Positions 8,436 to 16,493 of a DNA stretch of 64,000 nucleotides are shown here, one piece after another. This DNA is from Flavobacteriaceae bacterium. GTDB taxonomy: Bacteria; Bacteroidota; Bacteroidia; Flavobacteriales; Flavobacteriaceae. The stretch lies in the NCBI GenBank assembly GCA_003443635.1, contig CP031964.1:2388321-2452320 (forward strand), given 5' to 3'. The notes below the pieces were generated by a model. The model made no database searches. It saw only the letters and a program-made list of their open reading frames with translations, and had not been told where the DNA came from. Position numbers and translations under genes: made by a program. Each line of letters starts with the position of its first letter. Position 1 is the first letter of the stretch.

Positions 8436-8852
8436 ATGAAACAAATAGGTATTTGGATAAATAAAGACAAAGCTTTTATTATTGATAATAATCGTGACAC
8501 GATGATTACAATATCTTCTAATATAGAACATTTTCATATACATGGTGGATCAGGAACACGTTTTAAAGGTGGCCCTCAAGATGTTGTTCAAGATAGTAAG
8601 TATTTGGAACGAGAAAAACATCAATTAAGAGTTTATTTTAAAGATATTATATCACATATTAATAATGAATCTCATATTATCATTTTTGGACCTGCAGAAG
8701 CTGGGATGATGTTTTTAAAAGCATTAGAAAAAATTAACAAAACAATTTATAAAAATGTATTAAATATTGTAAAAACAGATTTTATGACACCAAATCAACT
8801 TAAAGCTTGGGTTAGAGATTTTTACAAGTCTAAAACAGAAAATGAAGTTTAA
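8436..8852 (+). CDS. Conserved protein of unknown function (possible bacterial eRF1-like family)
   Basis: 138 residues, cytoplasmic. It begins with a short beta strand (KQIGIWINKDKAFII), has a Gly/His-rich centre (EHFHIHGGSGTRFKGGPQD, residues about 32-50) and then an alpha/beta half with IIIFGPAEAG near 90. The GPAE motif recalls the C-terminal domain of eRF1/Pelota-like bacterial proteins, but that link is uncertain. The gene sits 18 bp before hsp20 under an Fnr-type palindrome, which points to a role in stress or ribosome upkeep under oxygen limitation. Function unknown. Confidence 0.65.
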   Translation: MKQIGIWINKDKAFIIDNNRDTMITISSNIEHFHIHGGSGTRFKGGPQDVVQDSKYLEREKHQLRVYFKDIISHINNESHIIIFGPAEAGMMFLKALEKINKTIYKNVLNIVKTDFMTPNQLKAWVRDFYKSKTENEV

Positions 8853-8870
8853 TTTTAAATATATAGAATT

Positions 8871-9320
8871 ATGTCACTTATTAAATTTAACAACCGAAAC
8901 AAATTGTTTCCTTGGAACAATGAAGCCTTAAAAGGTCTTTTAAGCTCTGATGACTTTTTTAATACTGACTTTTTTGAAGAAAATGGCTTAATGCCTGCAT
9001 TGAACATTAAAGAAGTTGATAACAAATTTGAGATTGAAATTGCTGCGCCAGGATTTGCAAAAAAAGATTTTCAAATTACTATAGATAATGGTATCCTAAA
9101 TGTTCAAGGTAATAAGAGTAAGGAAACTGAAACTTCTGAAGATAATTACACTCGCAAAGAGTTTAATTATAATTCTTTTAAACGTTCGCTTAAACTACCT
9201 GATTCTATCGATATTAATAAAATGCCTAAAGCAACCTATAAAGACGGTATTTTAAAAGTTTTATTAAACAAAAACAAAGAGGTTATTGAGTCTTCAAAAA
9301 AAGTTATTAAAATTACTTAA
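8871..9320 (+). CDS. Small heat shock protein (Hsp20/alpha-crystallin)
   Basis: 149 residues. The alpha-crystallin domain spans about 40-140, with NIKEVDNKFEIEIAAPGF at its start, LPDSIDINKMPKATYKDGILKV in the middle and the signature segment GILKVLLNK near the end. The N-terminal arm contains the usual phenylalanine-rich stretch. It acts as an ATP-independent holdase that keeps unfolding proteins soluble. It follows the unknown protein at 8436 and ends just before a strong hairpin terminator. Confidence 0.93.
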   Translation: MSLIKFNNRNKLFPWNNEALKGLLSSDDFFNTDFFEENGLMPALNIKEVDNKFEIEIAAPGFAKKDFQITIDNGILNVQGNKSKETETSEDNYTRKEFNYNSFKRSLKLPDSIDINKMPKATYKDGILKVLLNKNKEVIESSKKVIKIT

Positions 9321-9335
9321 GATTAATTGTGTTTT

Positions 9336-9370
9336 ATAAAAGAGAATCAATTTAGTTGATTCTCTTTTAT
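9336..9370. terminator. Bidirectional intrinsic terminator between hsp20 and usp
   Basis: A 15-bp perfect stem (ATAAAAGAGAATCAA at 9336-9350, TTGATTCTCTTTTAT at 9356-9370) with the five-base loop TTTAG. T-rich sequence follows on both strands. It separates two convergent genes and includes the stop codon of the minus-strand universal stress gene. Confidence 0.85.
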
Positions 9371-10194
9371 ATTTTGTTATGAAAAATTAAAAGCGGTGTT
9401 TTTAATGAATTGCTAATTTTAGTTTTTGCTGAACTCGAAAATAAGCGTTCAAAAAAGCCTTCTTTATTTATAAAAAGAATGGACATCCCAATATTCTTAA
9501 TTTGAATAAAACTATTTATAGCATAATGAGTAGGAACATCATTAATAGTATAATATCGATGTGGTATTTTTTCTAAATATGAATGATCATAAAATGTGTA
9601 CTCTGTTTTGTTTTGATGAGGATTTATACGTAATACATTTAGTAGAAAAGGATGTGTTATCATAAAAGATTTTAATTGCGAAACAATAATATCTGTTACG
9701 TCATCACTAGAGTCTAATGCTAATACAGCTCCTTTTATTGGCTGATATATGTATTGTTTTGGAACAACAAGAGTTTTACAATTAACTTTTCGGATTACAT
9801 TTAAAGTATTACTACCAAAAAGTACTTCTTTCGCTCCTGTAACTCCATTGCTTCCTAAAACTACAAAATCTATCTTCTTAGATACAACTATTTGATTTAT
9901 TGCATCGGTAAAATCATCAAAATCAACTATAGTCTCAAACTTATGATTAGTTTTTTTTATATTTTCTAAATTTTGTATGATCTCATTCAAGCGTTTTTTT
10001 GGTTTTTTCACTATGGAATCATAAACATTTTGATCAGGTGCTAACATTAAATCGTCCATAGTATAAGATCCCATTTTATGAACGTGCATCACATAAAATT
10101 GACATGTATCATTTTTAAAAAATTCTAATGCGTAATTAATTGCATTTTGTGAATTCTCTGAAAAATCTGTAAGCAGTACAATATTTTTCATCAC
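9367..10194 (-). CDS. Tandem-domain universal stress protein
   Basis: 275 residues, two UspA-like domains. The first (1-142) has a good nucleotide-loop pattern (LGSNGVTG, then FGSNTLNVI). The second half (about 148-275) keeps the fold pattern but lacks the glycine loop, so only the first domain is likely to bind ATP. An Fnr-type half-perfect palindrome lies at 10248-10261, at the same distance from the start as in hemN and ccoS. This links it to low-oxygen expression like its relative at 7052. Confidence 0.87.
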   Translation of the reverse strand: MMKNIVLLTDFSENSQNAINYALEFFKNDTCQFYVMHVHKMGSYTMDDLMLAPDQNVYDSIVKKPKKRLNEIIQNLENIKKTNHKFETIVDFDDFTDAINQIVVSKKIDFVVLGSNGVTGAKEVLFGSNTLNVIRKVNCKTLVVPKQYIYQPIKGAVLALDSSDDVTDIIVSQLKSFMITHPFLLNVLRINPHQNKTEYTFYDHSYLEKIPHRYYTINDVPTHYAINSFIQIKNIGMSILFINKEGFFERLFSSSAKTKISNSLKTPLLIFHNKI

Positions 10195-10247
10195 TCTTAA
10201 TTTAAAAGTTAACTAATTAAATATATTTATAATTCTAAAAAATAAAT

Positions 10248-10261
10248 ATGATAAATATCAG
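10248..10261 (-). promoter_or_regulatory. Fnr-type operator of the 10194 universal stress gene
   Basis: ATGATAAATATCAG has one outer mismatch to a palindrome (apart from a non-symmetric centre). On the minus strand TATATTTA (10225-10218) lies at exactly the 29.5-bp offset from the centre (10254.5), a one-mismatch TAnnTTTG element. The centre is 60.5 bp from the start codon. Confidence 0.65.
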
Positions 10262-10293
10262 TAAATCAGAACAATAAATTTATAATCATAAAA

Positions 10294-10998
10294 TTAATTA
10301 TAACATTTTATTTCACTAGATACTATTTCCATAACTGGTGTAGGAGATACATAAGGGATTCCCAGTCCTAAACCACGCAGAACAAATAACACTCCAATAA
10401 TCACAACAAATACAGGAATCATTCTCTGGATACGCTGCTTAACCGCGTTATTTAAAAACTTACCTAAATAAATAGCAGTTGTCATTAATGGGATTGTACC
10501 TATGCCAAATAATAGCATGTATAAACTTCCTTGTAATATGTCTCCGGTAGCTATAGCTCCAAAAACAGCCATGTATACTAAGCCGCAGGGCAGAAACCCA
10601 TTTAAAAATCCGATAGTTAAAAATGTATCTGGTGTTTTTTTCTTTAAAGCAGTTCCCAATCCATTTTTAATTTTGCTAATGAATTTAAAAATAGGTTTAG
10701 AAAAATTATAAGTGTTAAGTGCTTTATGAGGTAATAACACTACAACAATCATTATCATTCCTGTAATAATTGAAAGCCGTTGTTGTATTCCAAAAATATA
10801 AAGGCTTTTCCCAATCAATCCAAAACATAATCCTATAAAACTATAGGTAGCTAAACGTCCTATATGATATAATGCAATTTGATTTATTTTTTTAAAAGAA
10901 TTACTTCTATCTACTGGTAGCATAAAGGCTATTGGTCCACACATTCCAACACAGTGTAAACTTCCTAAAAAACCTAATATAAATGCAGATAAAAGCAT
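10294..10998 (-). CDS. SafE/TauE-like membrane protein of the cbb3 cluster
   Basis: 234 residues with about six transmembrane helices. The N-terminal HCVGMCGP motif (Cys16, Cys20) and the later LPCGLVYMA segment are typical of the sulfite exporter TauE/SafE or UreH-like family found at the end of cco operons. There these proteins are thought to assist metal or redox steps in oxidase assembly, which is established only by association. Its start overlaps the ccoH stop by one base (TAATG), so it is the last gene of the ccoS-NO-Q-P-G-H unit. Confidence 0.85.
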   Translation of the reverse strand: MLLSAFILGFLGSLHCVGMCGPIAFMLPVDRSNSFKKINQIALYHIGRLATYSFIGLCFGLIGKSLYIFGIQQRLSIITGMIMIVVVLLPHKALNTYNFSKPIFKFISKIKNGLGTALKKKTPDTFLTIGFLNGFLPCGLVYMAVFGAIATGDILQGSLYMLLFGIGTIPLMTTAIYLGKFLNNAVKQRIQRMIPVFVVIIGVLFVLRGLGLGIPYVSPTPVMEIVSSEIKCYN

Positions 10999-11444
10999 TA
11001 GTATATAATATTTTGCTTGTATAAATATTCTTCTTTATTATAACTCCAATCTACTATAATGTTCCAACGACCATCTAACAAACGATTGTCAGGTATGAGC
11101 AAAGTGTGATCTGACAATGAAATTGGGATTTCAAAGTCAAACTGCTTATTAGATGGTCTATATAGGAACACTTTTCCTTTCACTTTATGCGCTTCAAGTG
11201 TTTTAGGAAAAATTATTTGTAATCCTTTATTTGTTTTTTTCCAGATTACATTTTCAGCTAAAGTTTTAGAGTTCTTTTCTTTATTTATATCGTTTTGATA
11301 TTCTAGCTCCTGACCATAATAATCTTCAGTCACTAAATCGTGATTATATTTTTTATCTGAATTCATCGTTATCACGAAATACATAATAAAGCTTATAAAG
11401 CCTATAAACGCCAGTACTATTCCTGTCCCCCAATTAAATTTCAT
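10998..11444 (-). CDS. ccoH: FixH/CcoH-type cbb3 oxidase assembly protein
   Basis: 148 residues: one N-terminal transmembrane helix (about 7-28, GIVLAFIGFISFIMYFVI) and an extracytoplasmic domain. FixH/CcoH proteins are needed for stable assembly of cbb3 oxidase and interact with the oxidase subunits and CcoI. It lies 40 bp after ccoG and overlaps the SafE-like gene by one base. Confidence 0.88.
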   Translation of the reverse strand: MKFNWGTGIVLAFIGFISFIMYFVITMNSDKKYNHDLVTEDYYGQELEYQNDINKEKNSKTLAENVIWKKTNKGLQIIFPKTLEAHKVKGKVFLYRPSNKQFDFEIPISLSDHTLLIPDNRLLDGRWNIIVDWSYNKEEYLYKQNIIY

Positions 11445-11484
11445 TATTCTTTTTTTGTTATTCTTTATTTAATTTAGAAAAATC

Positions 11485-12909
11485 TTACTTGTAACTTCTC
11501 GGTCCTAAAAAATTAACACTTGTGGTTTCTATTAGTCCGTCATTACTATAAATTTCGATCATTAGTTTATTTTTATCTCCTTTTAAATCACTCTTATTTA
11601 TTTCAATAAAGAGTGTTCCTTCTGCAATTCCTTGCTCTGGCACTACAAAGTTATCTGTAGCAGAAACTAGTTTTATAACTCCTTTTTGTTTTCTGAGACT
11701 AAATTTTACATTTTCAATTTCTTTGGTAGTTTTATTTACCAATTTATAAGTAAACACATTACTTATAATATTATCATCTTTATGCTCATACAATTGCCCA
11801 GGAAGTCTTAACACTCGAGCTTCTATATCATTTCTTAAAAATAACATCCCGATAAAAACACCTGTAAGTATAGCTAATACAGCAATATAACCTTTAAGTC
11901 TAGGTGTGAGTTTAAATGGTTCTTTTTGTTCAATATTTGCTTCACTAGTATATCTTATAAGACCTTTAGGTAAATTGATACTTTCCATAATATGATCACA
12001 TTCATCTATGCATGCGGTACAGTTTACACATTCTAATTGTGTTCCGTTTCTAATATCTATTCCCGTAGGGCAAACATTAACACATTGAAAACAATCTATA
12101 CAATCTCCAACACCTAAAGCTTTTCTATCTTCGTTTTTTCTAAATTTCTTTCTACCTTCTTCAGCTTCTCCTCGTTTATGATCGTAAGCCACAATAATAG
12201 ATTTGTTATCTAAAAGCACACCTTGTAACCGTCCATAAGGACATGCAATAATGCAAACTTGCTCTCTAAACCAAGCAAACACAAAATAAAATACAGCTGT
12301 AAAAATAATAAGAGGAAGTAGTGTATTTAAATGATTTGATGGTCCTTCTGTGACATATCTAAATAACTTATCGCTTCCTATTAAATACGCTAGAAACACA
12401 TTTGCAATTAAAAATGAAATTATTAAAAAGAGTGACCATTTTAAAATGCGCTTTCTTATTTTTTCTGCATTCCAAGCTTGTTTATCTAACCGCATTTGTT
12501 TACCTCTATCTCCATCAATCCAATATTCAATTCTACGAAAAACGAGTTCTAAAAAAATGGTTTGTGGGCAGATCCATCCGCAAAAAATACGTCCAAAAGC
12601 CACAGTAAAGATTGTTACAAAAACAATTCCAATAATCATTGTAATTACCATTAAATGAAAATCTTGTGGCCAAAATGGAAGTCCAAAAATATTAAAACGC
12701 CGTTCTAATATATTAAACATTAAAAATTGATTCCCTCTTATTTTTATAAATGGAGATGCTATAAGAAATAGTAAGAGTATATAGCTCACTATTTTCCTTT
12801 TTTCATAAAATGGTCCTTTAGGCATTTTAGGAAATACCCATGCGCGTTTCCCTTTTTCGTCAACGGTACCAATAGAATCTCTAAATATTTCGTTTTCTGG
12901 GGTTTCCAA
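11485..12909 (-). CDS. ccoG: cbb3 oxidase accessory ferredoxin-type membrane protein CcoG
   Basis: 474 residues, the usual length. Membrane helices are interspersed with cysteine motifs: GWICPQTIFLELVFRRIEYW, CIIACPYGRLQG, and a two-cluster ferredoxin block around residues 266-305 (CIDCFQCVNVCP and CVNCTACIDECD). The C-terminus carries an Ig-like domain. CcoG (FixG/RdxA family) is a membrane Fe-S protein, proposed to reduce copper for CuB insertion in the oxidase. It lies 46 bp after ccoP in the same unit. Confidence 0.95.
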   Translation of the reverse strand: METPENEIFRDSIGTVDEKGKRAWVFPKMPKGPFYEKRKIVSYILLLFLIASPFIKIRGNQFLMFNILERRFNIFGLPFWPQDFHLMVITMIIGIVFVTIFTVAFGRIFCGWICPQTIFLELVFRRIEYWIDGDRGKQMRLDKQAWNAEKIRKRILKWSLFLIISFLIANVFLAYLIGSDKLFRYVTEGPSNHLNTLLPLIIFTAVFYFVFAWFREQVCIIACPYGRLQGVLLDNKSIIVAYDHKRGEAEEGRKKFRKNEDRKALGVGDCIDCFQCVNVCPTGIDIRNGTQLECVNCTACIDECDHIMESINLPKGLIRYTSEANIEQKEPFKLTPRLKGYIAVLAILTGVFIGMLFLRNDIEARVLRLPGQLYEHKDDNIISNVFTYKLVNKTTKEIENVKFSLRKQKGVIKLVSATDNFVVPEQGIAEGTLFIEINKSDLKGDKNKLMIEIYSNDGLIETTSVNFLGPRSYK

Positions 12910-12955
12910 GATTGTACTTTATATCATTTAATTAAAAATCTGTCAAATAATATTA

Positions 12956-13840
12956 TTATTCTTTACTCTCTTCTACCCAAACATCGCCTTCTGCGGCTTT
13001 TGGATCGGCAGGTGTAGTACCTTGAAATTGTAATACATAACTAGCCACCTGTGCTATTTCCGAAGGTTTTAAACTCTGCTTCCAAGCAACCATACCCTTT
13101 CCGTTACGCCCACCTTCAGAAATGGTTTTAAATACATTTTTAATACCTCCACCTAAAATCCAATTCTCATCTGTTAGGTTTGGACCAATACCTCCTCCTC
13201 CATCTGCTTTATGACAAGCCACACAATTAGTTTCAAAAATCTTCTTTCCGTTGCTTAAATCTGATGCATCAGTTAATAACTCAACCGTATTATAATCCAC
13301 AAGGTCTTTTGCAGTCTTCTTATATTCTTCAATCGCTATTTTTGCTTCTGCATACTCGGTTTCTAATTCTTCATATTGATTATCACCATTTAAAATATGG
13401 TAACGTATAAGGTATACTGCTGCAAAAATAACAGAGGCATAAAATCCATATAACCACCAAGGTGGAAGCGCATTATCCAACTCTTTTATTCCATCATAAT
13501 TATGATCTAAAATAATTTCGTGCTCTTCTTCAATCGGTTTTGTTTTTAAAAGCTTTTTATAGGTGTTTTTTATCCAATTAAATTCAGGCAGTTTATTGCG
13601 TTTAGCATCATACCTCTCTTTTGCTTCTTTATCTAAACTTTGGTATAACACATTTTCCATAGCTCCTACTATACCTTCTATAGCTATAATAATTAAAAAC
13701 ACTAATACTAAAAAGAGCATTATTATAGGATATTTTAAAAATGCTGGTTCATCTCCAGAATCAATAAAATATTCTATAAGTCCGAAAATGGTAAAAAATA
13801 CAAAAGGGATTCTCAGCCAGGTAGGAAATAAATTTCTCAT
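12956..13840 (-). CDS. ccoP: cbb3 oxidase subunit III, mono-heme CcoP
   Basis: 294 residues. Two N-terminal membrane helices (about 10-25, 38-60) precede the FixP_N segment (LPPWWLYGFYASVIFAAVYLI) and one cytochrome c domain with CVACH (Cys206, Cys209, His210) and a likely Met ligand in GKGMVAW. Proteobacterial CcoP has two hemes; this single-heme form with extra N-terminal helices is the Bacteroidota arrangement. It delivers electrons to the CcoO heme. Its ATG overlaps the ccoQ stop as ATGA. Confidence 0.95.
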   Translation of the reverse strand: MRNLFPTWLRIPFVFFTIFGLIEYFIDSGDEPAFLKYPIIMLFLVLVFLIIIAIEGIVGAMENVLYQSLDKEAKERYDAKRNKLPEFNWIKNTYKKLLKTKPIEEEHEIILDHNYDGIKELDNALPPWWLYGFYASVIFAAVYLIRYHILNGDNQYEELETEYAEAKIAIEEYKKTAKDLVDYNTVELLTDASDLSNGKKIFETNCVACHKADGGGGIGPNLTDENWILGGGIKNVFKTISEGGRNGKGMVAWKQSLKPSEIAQVASYVLQFQGTTPADPKAAEGDVWVEESKE

Positions 13841-14022
13841 AGTTCTGTATGGTTTTGGTTATCTAATGGAAGGTTACTTACTGTAGTGATATAATCTTTT
13901 TTAGCGGTAATTACCCACCAAAATAGAACTACAAAAAAGATAAAAAATATAAGTAAAGAAATTAGTGGATATATCTCTATTCCTGTCATACTCTCCATAT
14001 GGTTTTTCACAAATTTTAGCAT
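13837..14022 (-). CDS. ccoQ: Small cbb3 oxidase subunit CcoQ/FixQ
   Basis: 61 residues with one membrane helix (about 15-37, YPLISLLIFFIFFVVLFWWVI) followed by a short charged tail. Size, single helix and position between ccoNO and ccoP match CcoQ, a small stabilising subunit. It has a 6-bp gap from ccoNO and a four-base overlap with ccoP. Confidence 0.85.
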   Translation of the reverse strand: MLKFVKNHMESMTGIEIYPLISLLIFFIFFVVLFWWVITAKKDYITTVSNLPLDNQNHTEL

Positions 14023-14028
14023 CGTTTT

Positions 14029-16224
14029 TTATTTTTCAGAGGTTAATGTTTCTTCTAATTCTTTTAAGTTTATATCTGTTCCTAATCGTTGTAAATAAGC
14101 AATAAGTGCTACGATTTCACGATTTCTCATTTCTATAAAATCTGCACCTCCAGATGCCTTATCAGCTTCATATGTTTTTGCAAAATCTGGATCTGTATAG
14201 AGGTTTTTTTCGATTTCAGTTCCTTGTTCTGTCATTTGTTGTTGTGCATTGGCAATATCTTCTTCTGTATAAGGTACTCCTAATTTTACCATTGCACGCA
14301 TTTTAGTTTCAGTAAGAGATTTATCAAGTTCGTCTCTAACTAACCATTGGTAAGCTGGCATAATAGAACCGCTAGAAGTACTTTGCGGATCGTACATATG
14401 ATTTAAATGCCAATTATCTGAATATTTACCTCCAACTCGATGTAAATCTGGCCCCGTACGTTTACTCCCCCAAAGGAATGGGTGATCGTAAACGAACTCT
14501 CCTGCTTTTGAATATTCTCCATAGCGTTCTACCTCACTTCTAAAAGGGCGAATCATTTGCGAATGACAGGATACACAACCTTCTCTAATGTAAATATCTC
14601 TACCTTCTAATTCTAAAGGTGTGTACGGCTGTACACTACTAATAGTAGGGATATTAGATTTCACCAATATTGTGGGTACAATTTGTACAATCCCGCCTAT
14701 TAAAATAGCTATTGTAGCAAAAATGGTAAGCTTTACAGGTTTACGCTCTAACCAAGTATGCCATCCTTCTCCTTTAACACGTCTTTTTGATACACGTTGC
14801 AATGTAGGTGCTTCAGCCAACTCATCTGCTACTTTACGGCGCGCTCTTTTTATTGTTGTAATAATATTATATGCTAAGAAAAACATCCCAATAATATAAA
14901 GTGAACCACCAATAGCACGCATCCAATACATCGGGATAATCTCAGAAACAGTTTCTAAAAAATTACCATAAACCAATGTACCGTCTGGATTGAACTGTTT
15001 CCACATACTAGCTTGTACAAATCCTGCTACATACATTGGTAATGCATATAAGATAATCCCAAGTGTTCCCAGCCAAAAATGCGCATTAGCTAGTTTTGAA
15101 GAATGTAATTTTGTTTTAAATAATCGAGGGACTAACCAATAAATCATTCCGAAGGCTAAAAACCCATTCCATGCTAATGCCCCAACGTGAACGTGTGCTA
15201 TAATCCAATCTGTAAAATGTGCAATTGCATTTACATTTTTAAGAGAAAGCATAGGACCTTCAAACGTTGCCATACCGTACCCTGTAATCGCAACAACCAT
15301 AAATTTTAAAACAGGATCTGTTCGCACTTTATCCCAAGCGCCACGAAGAGTTAATAATCCGTTTATCATTCCTCCCCAAGAAGGCATTAACAACATCACA
15401 GAAAAAGCAACTCCCAAGTTTTGAGCCCATTCTGGCAGTGCTGTATATAAAAGGTGGTGTGGTCCTGCCCAGATATATATAAAGATTAATGACCAAAAGT
15501 GAACAATCGATAAACGATACGAATAAATTGGCCTGTCTGCTGCTTTAGGTATAAAATAATACATGAGCCCTAAAAATGGAGTTGTCAGGAAAAAAGCAAC
15601 CGCATTGTGCCCATACCACCATTGTACTAATGCATCTTGTACTCCTGCATATACAGAATAACTTTTTAAACCGCTAACGGGTATTTCCAGGCTATTAAAA
15701 ATATGAAGTACTGCTACTGTTACAAATGTGGCCAGATAAAACCAAATGGCTACATACATATGTCGTTGCCTTCTTTTAAGGATCGTACCAATAAGGTTGG
15801 CACCAAAGGCTACCCAAACCAAAGCAATTGCAATATCAAAAGGCCATTCTAATTCTGCATATTCTTTTGAGGTTGTATATCCTAGGGGTAAAGAAATAGC
15901 AGCACCCACAATAATAAGTTGCCACCCCCAGAAGTTAATATTACTAAGTACATCACTAAACATTCTGGCTTTAAGTAAACGCTGCGAAGAGTAATAAACT
16001 CCAGCAAAAATAGCATTACCTACAAAGGCAAAAATAACAGCATTGGTATGTAATGGTCTTAATCGTCCAAAACTTAACCAAGAAATGCCATCTGTTAAGT
16101 TTGGAAATAAAAACATAAATGCTAATAATAACCCTACTAGCATACCAACAACACCCCAAAGCATTGTAGCAAAGATGAATTTTTTAACGATTTTATTATC
16201 GTAATAAAATTGCTGTACTTCCAT
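14029..16224 (-). CDS. ccoN: Fused cbb3 cytochrome c oxidase subunits I and II (CcoNO)
   Basis: 731 residues. Residues 1 to about 470 form the twelve-helix CcoN with heme and CuB ligands: His59 (low-spin heme), His206, His256-His257, and His344/His346 in IIAHVHVG. Residues about 495-731 form CcoO, with one anchor helix and heme c motif CVSCH (Cys550, Cys553, His554). This enzyme reduces O2 with very high affinity and pumps protons. The N-O fusion in one reading frame is common in Bacteroidota. It is preceded by ccoS (5-bp gap) and followed by ccoQ and ccoP. Confidence 0.97.
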   Translation of the reverse strand: MEVQQFYYDNKIVKKFIFATMLWGVVGMLVGLLLAFMFLFPNLTDGISWLSFGRLRPLHTNAVIFAFVGNAIFAGVYYSSQRLLKARMFSDVLSNINFWGWQLIIVGAAISLPLGYTTSKEYAELEWPFDIAIALVWVAFGANLIGTILKRRQRHMYVAIWFYLATFVTVAVLHIFNSLEIPVSGLKSYSVYAGVQDALVQWWYGHNAVAFFLTTPFLGLMYYFIPKAADRPIYSYRLSIVHFWSLIFIYIWAGPHHLLYTALPEWAQNLGVAFSVMLLMPSWGGMINGLLTLRGAWDKVRTDPVLKFMVVAITGYGMATFEGPMLSLKNVNAIAHFTDWIIAHVHVGALAWNGFLAFGMIYWLVPRLFKTKLHSSKLANAHFWLGTLGIILYALPMYVAGFVQASMWKQFNPDGTLVYGNFLETVSEIIPMYWMRAIGGSLYIIGMFFLAYNIITTIKRARRKVADELAEAPTLQRVSKRRVKGEGWHTWLERKPVKLTIFATIAILIGGIVQIVPTILVKSNIPTISSVQPYTPLELEGRDIYIREGCVSCHSQMIRPFRSEVERYGEYSKAGEFVYDHPFLWGSKRTGPDLHRVGGKYSDNWHLNHMYDPQSTSSGSIMPAYQWLVRDELDKSLTETKMRAMVKLGVPYTEEDIANAQQQMTEQGTEIEKNLYTDPDFAKTYEADKASGGADFIEMRNREIVALIAYLQRLGTDINLKELEETLTSEK

Positions 16225-16229
16225 AATAT

Positions 16230-16421
16230 TTATAATTTATTTTTTGTAGTTTGTTTAGATTTTTCAGGTGTTTCTTTAACAAGCTCATCTTCAAAAAGCA
16301 TTCGTATAGATGGTGTATAATCATCATCAAACTGTCCACTTTTTACGGCTATTATAAAAGCTATAAAAAAGACAATTGCAACAAGAATACTTATGGCAAG
16401 TAAAATGTATATAACGCTCAT
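16230..16421 (-). CDS. ccoS: cbb3 oxidase assembly protein CcoS
   Basis: 63 residues: [15 protein letters not shown] begins a single membrane helix, followed by an acidic tail ([18 protein letters not shown]). Length, the FDD motif and its place immediately before ccoNO match CcoS, needed for cofactor insertion into the oxidase. It is the first gene of the oxidase transcription unit. Its promoter carries a perfect Fnr-type palindrome and a perfect TAnnTTTG element. Confidence 0.93.
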   Translation of the reverse strand: MSVIYILLAISILVAIVFFIAFIIAVKSGQFDDDYTPSIRMLFEDELVKETPEKSKQTTKNKL

Positions 16422-16471
16422 ACCTATTTGAAGTTATGGTTCAAAATTATACTCATTTGAGTTCTTAAAAT

Positions 16472-16485
16472 ATGACATATGTCAT
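16472..16485 (-). promoter_or_regulatory. Fnr-type operator of the ccoS-NO-Q-P-G-H unit
   Basis: A perfect palindrome ATGACATATGTCAT, identical to the one at 8372-8385, centre 16478.5. On the minus strand the element TAATTTTG lies at 16449-16442, exactly 29.5 bp from the centre and identical to the hemN -7 element. The centre is 57.5 bp from the ccoS start. It lies between the ccoI stop and ccoS, giving the oxidase operon its own promoter. Confidence 0.82.
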
Positions 16486-16493
16486 GTTATCAT

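Noticed and set aside
12350..12658. Long open frames on the plus strand opposite ccoG
   Set aside because: They lie inside the well-supported ccoG gene, have no family match and reflect the strand bias of that gene.
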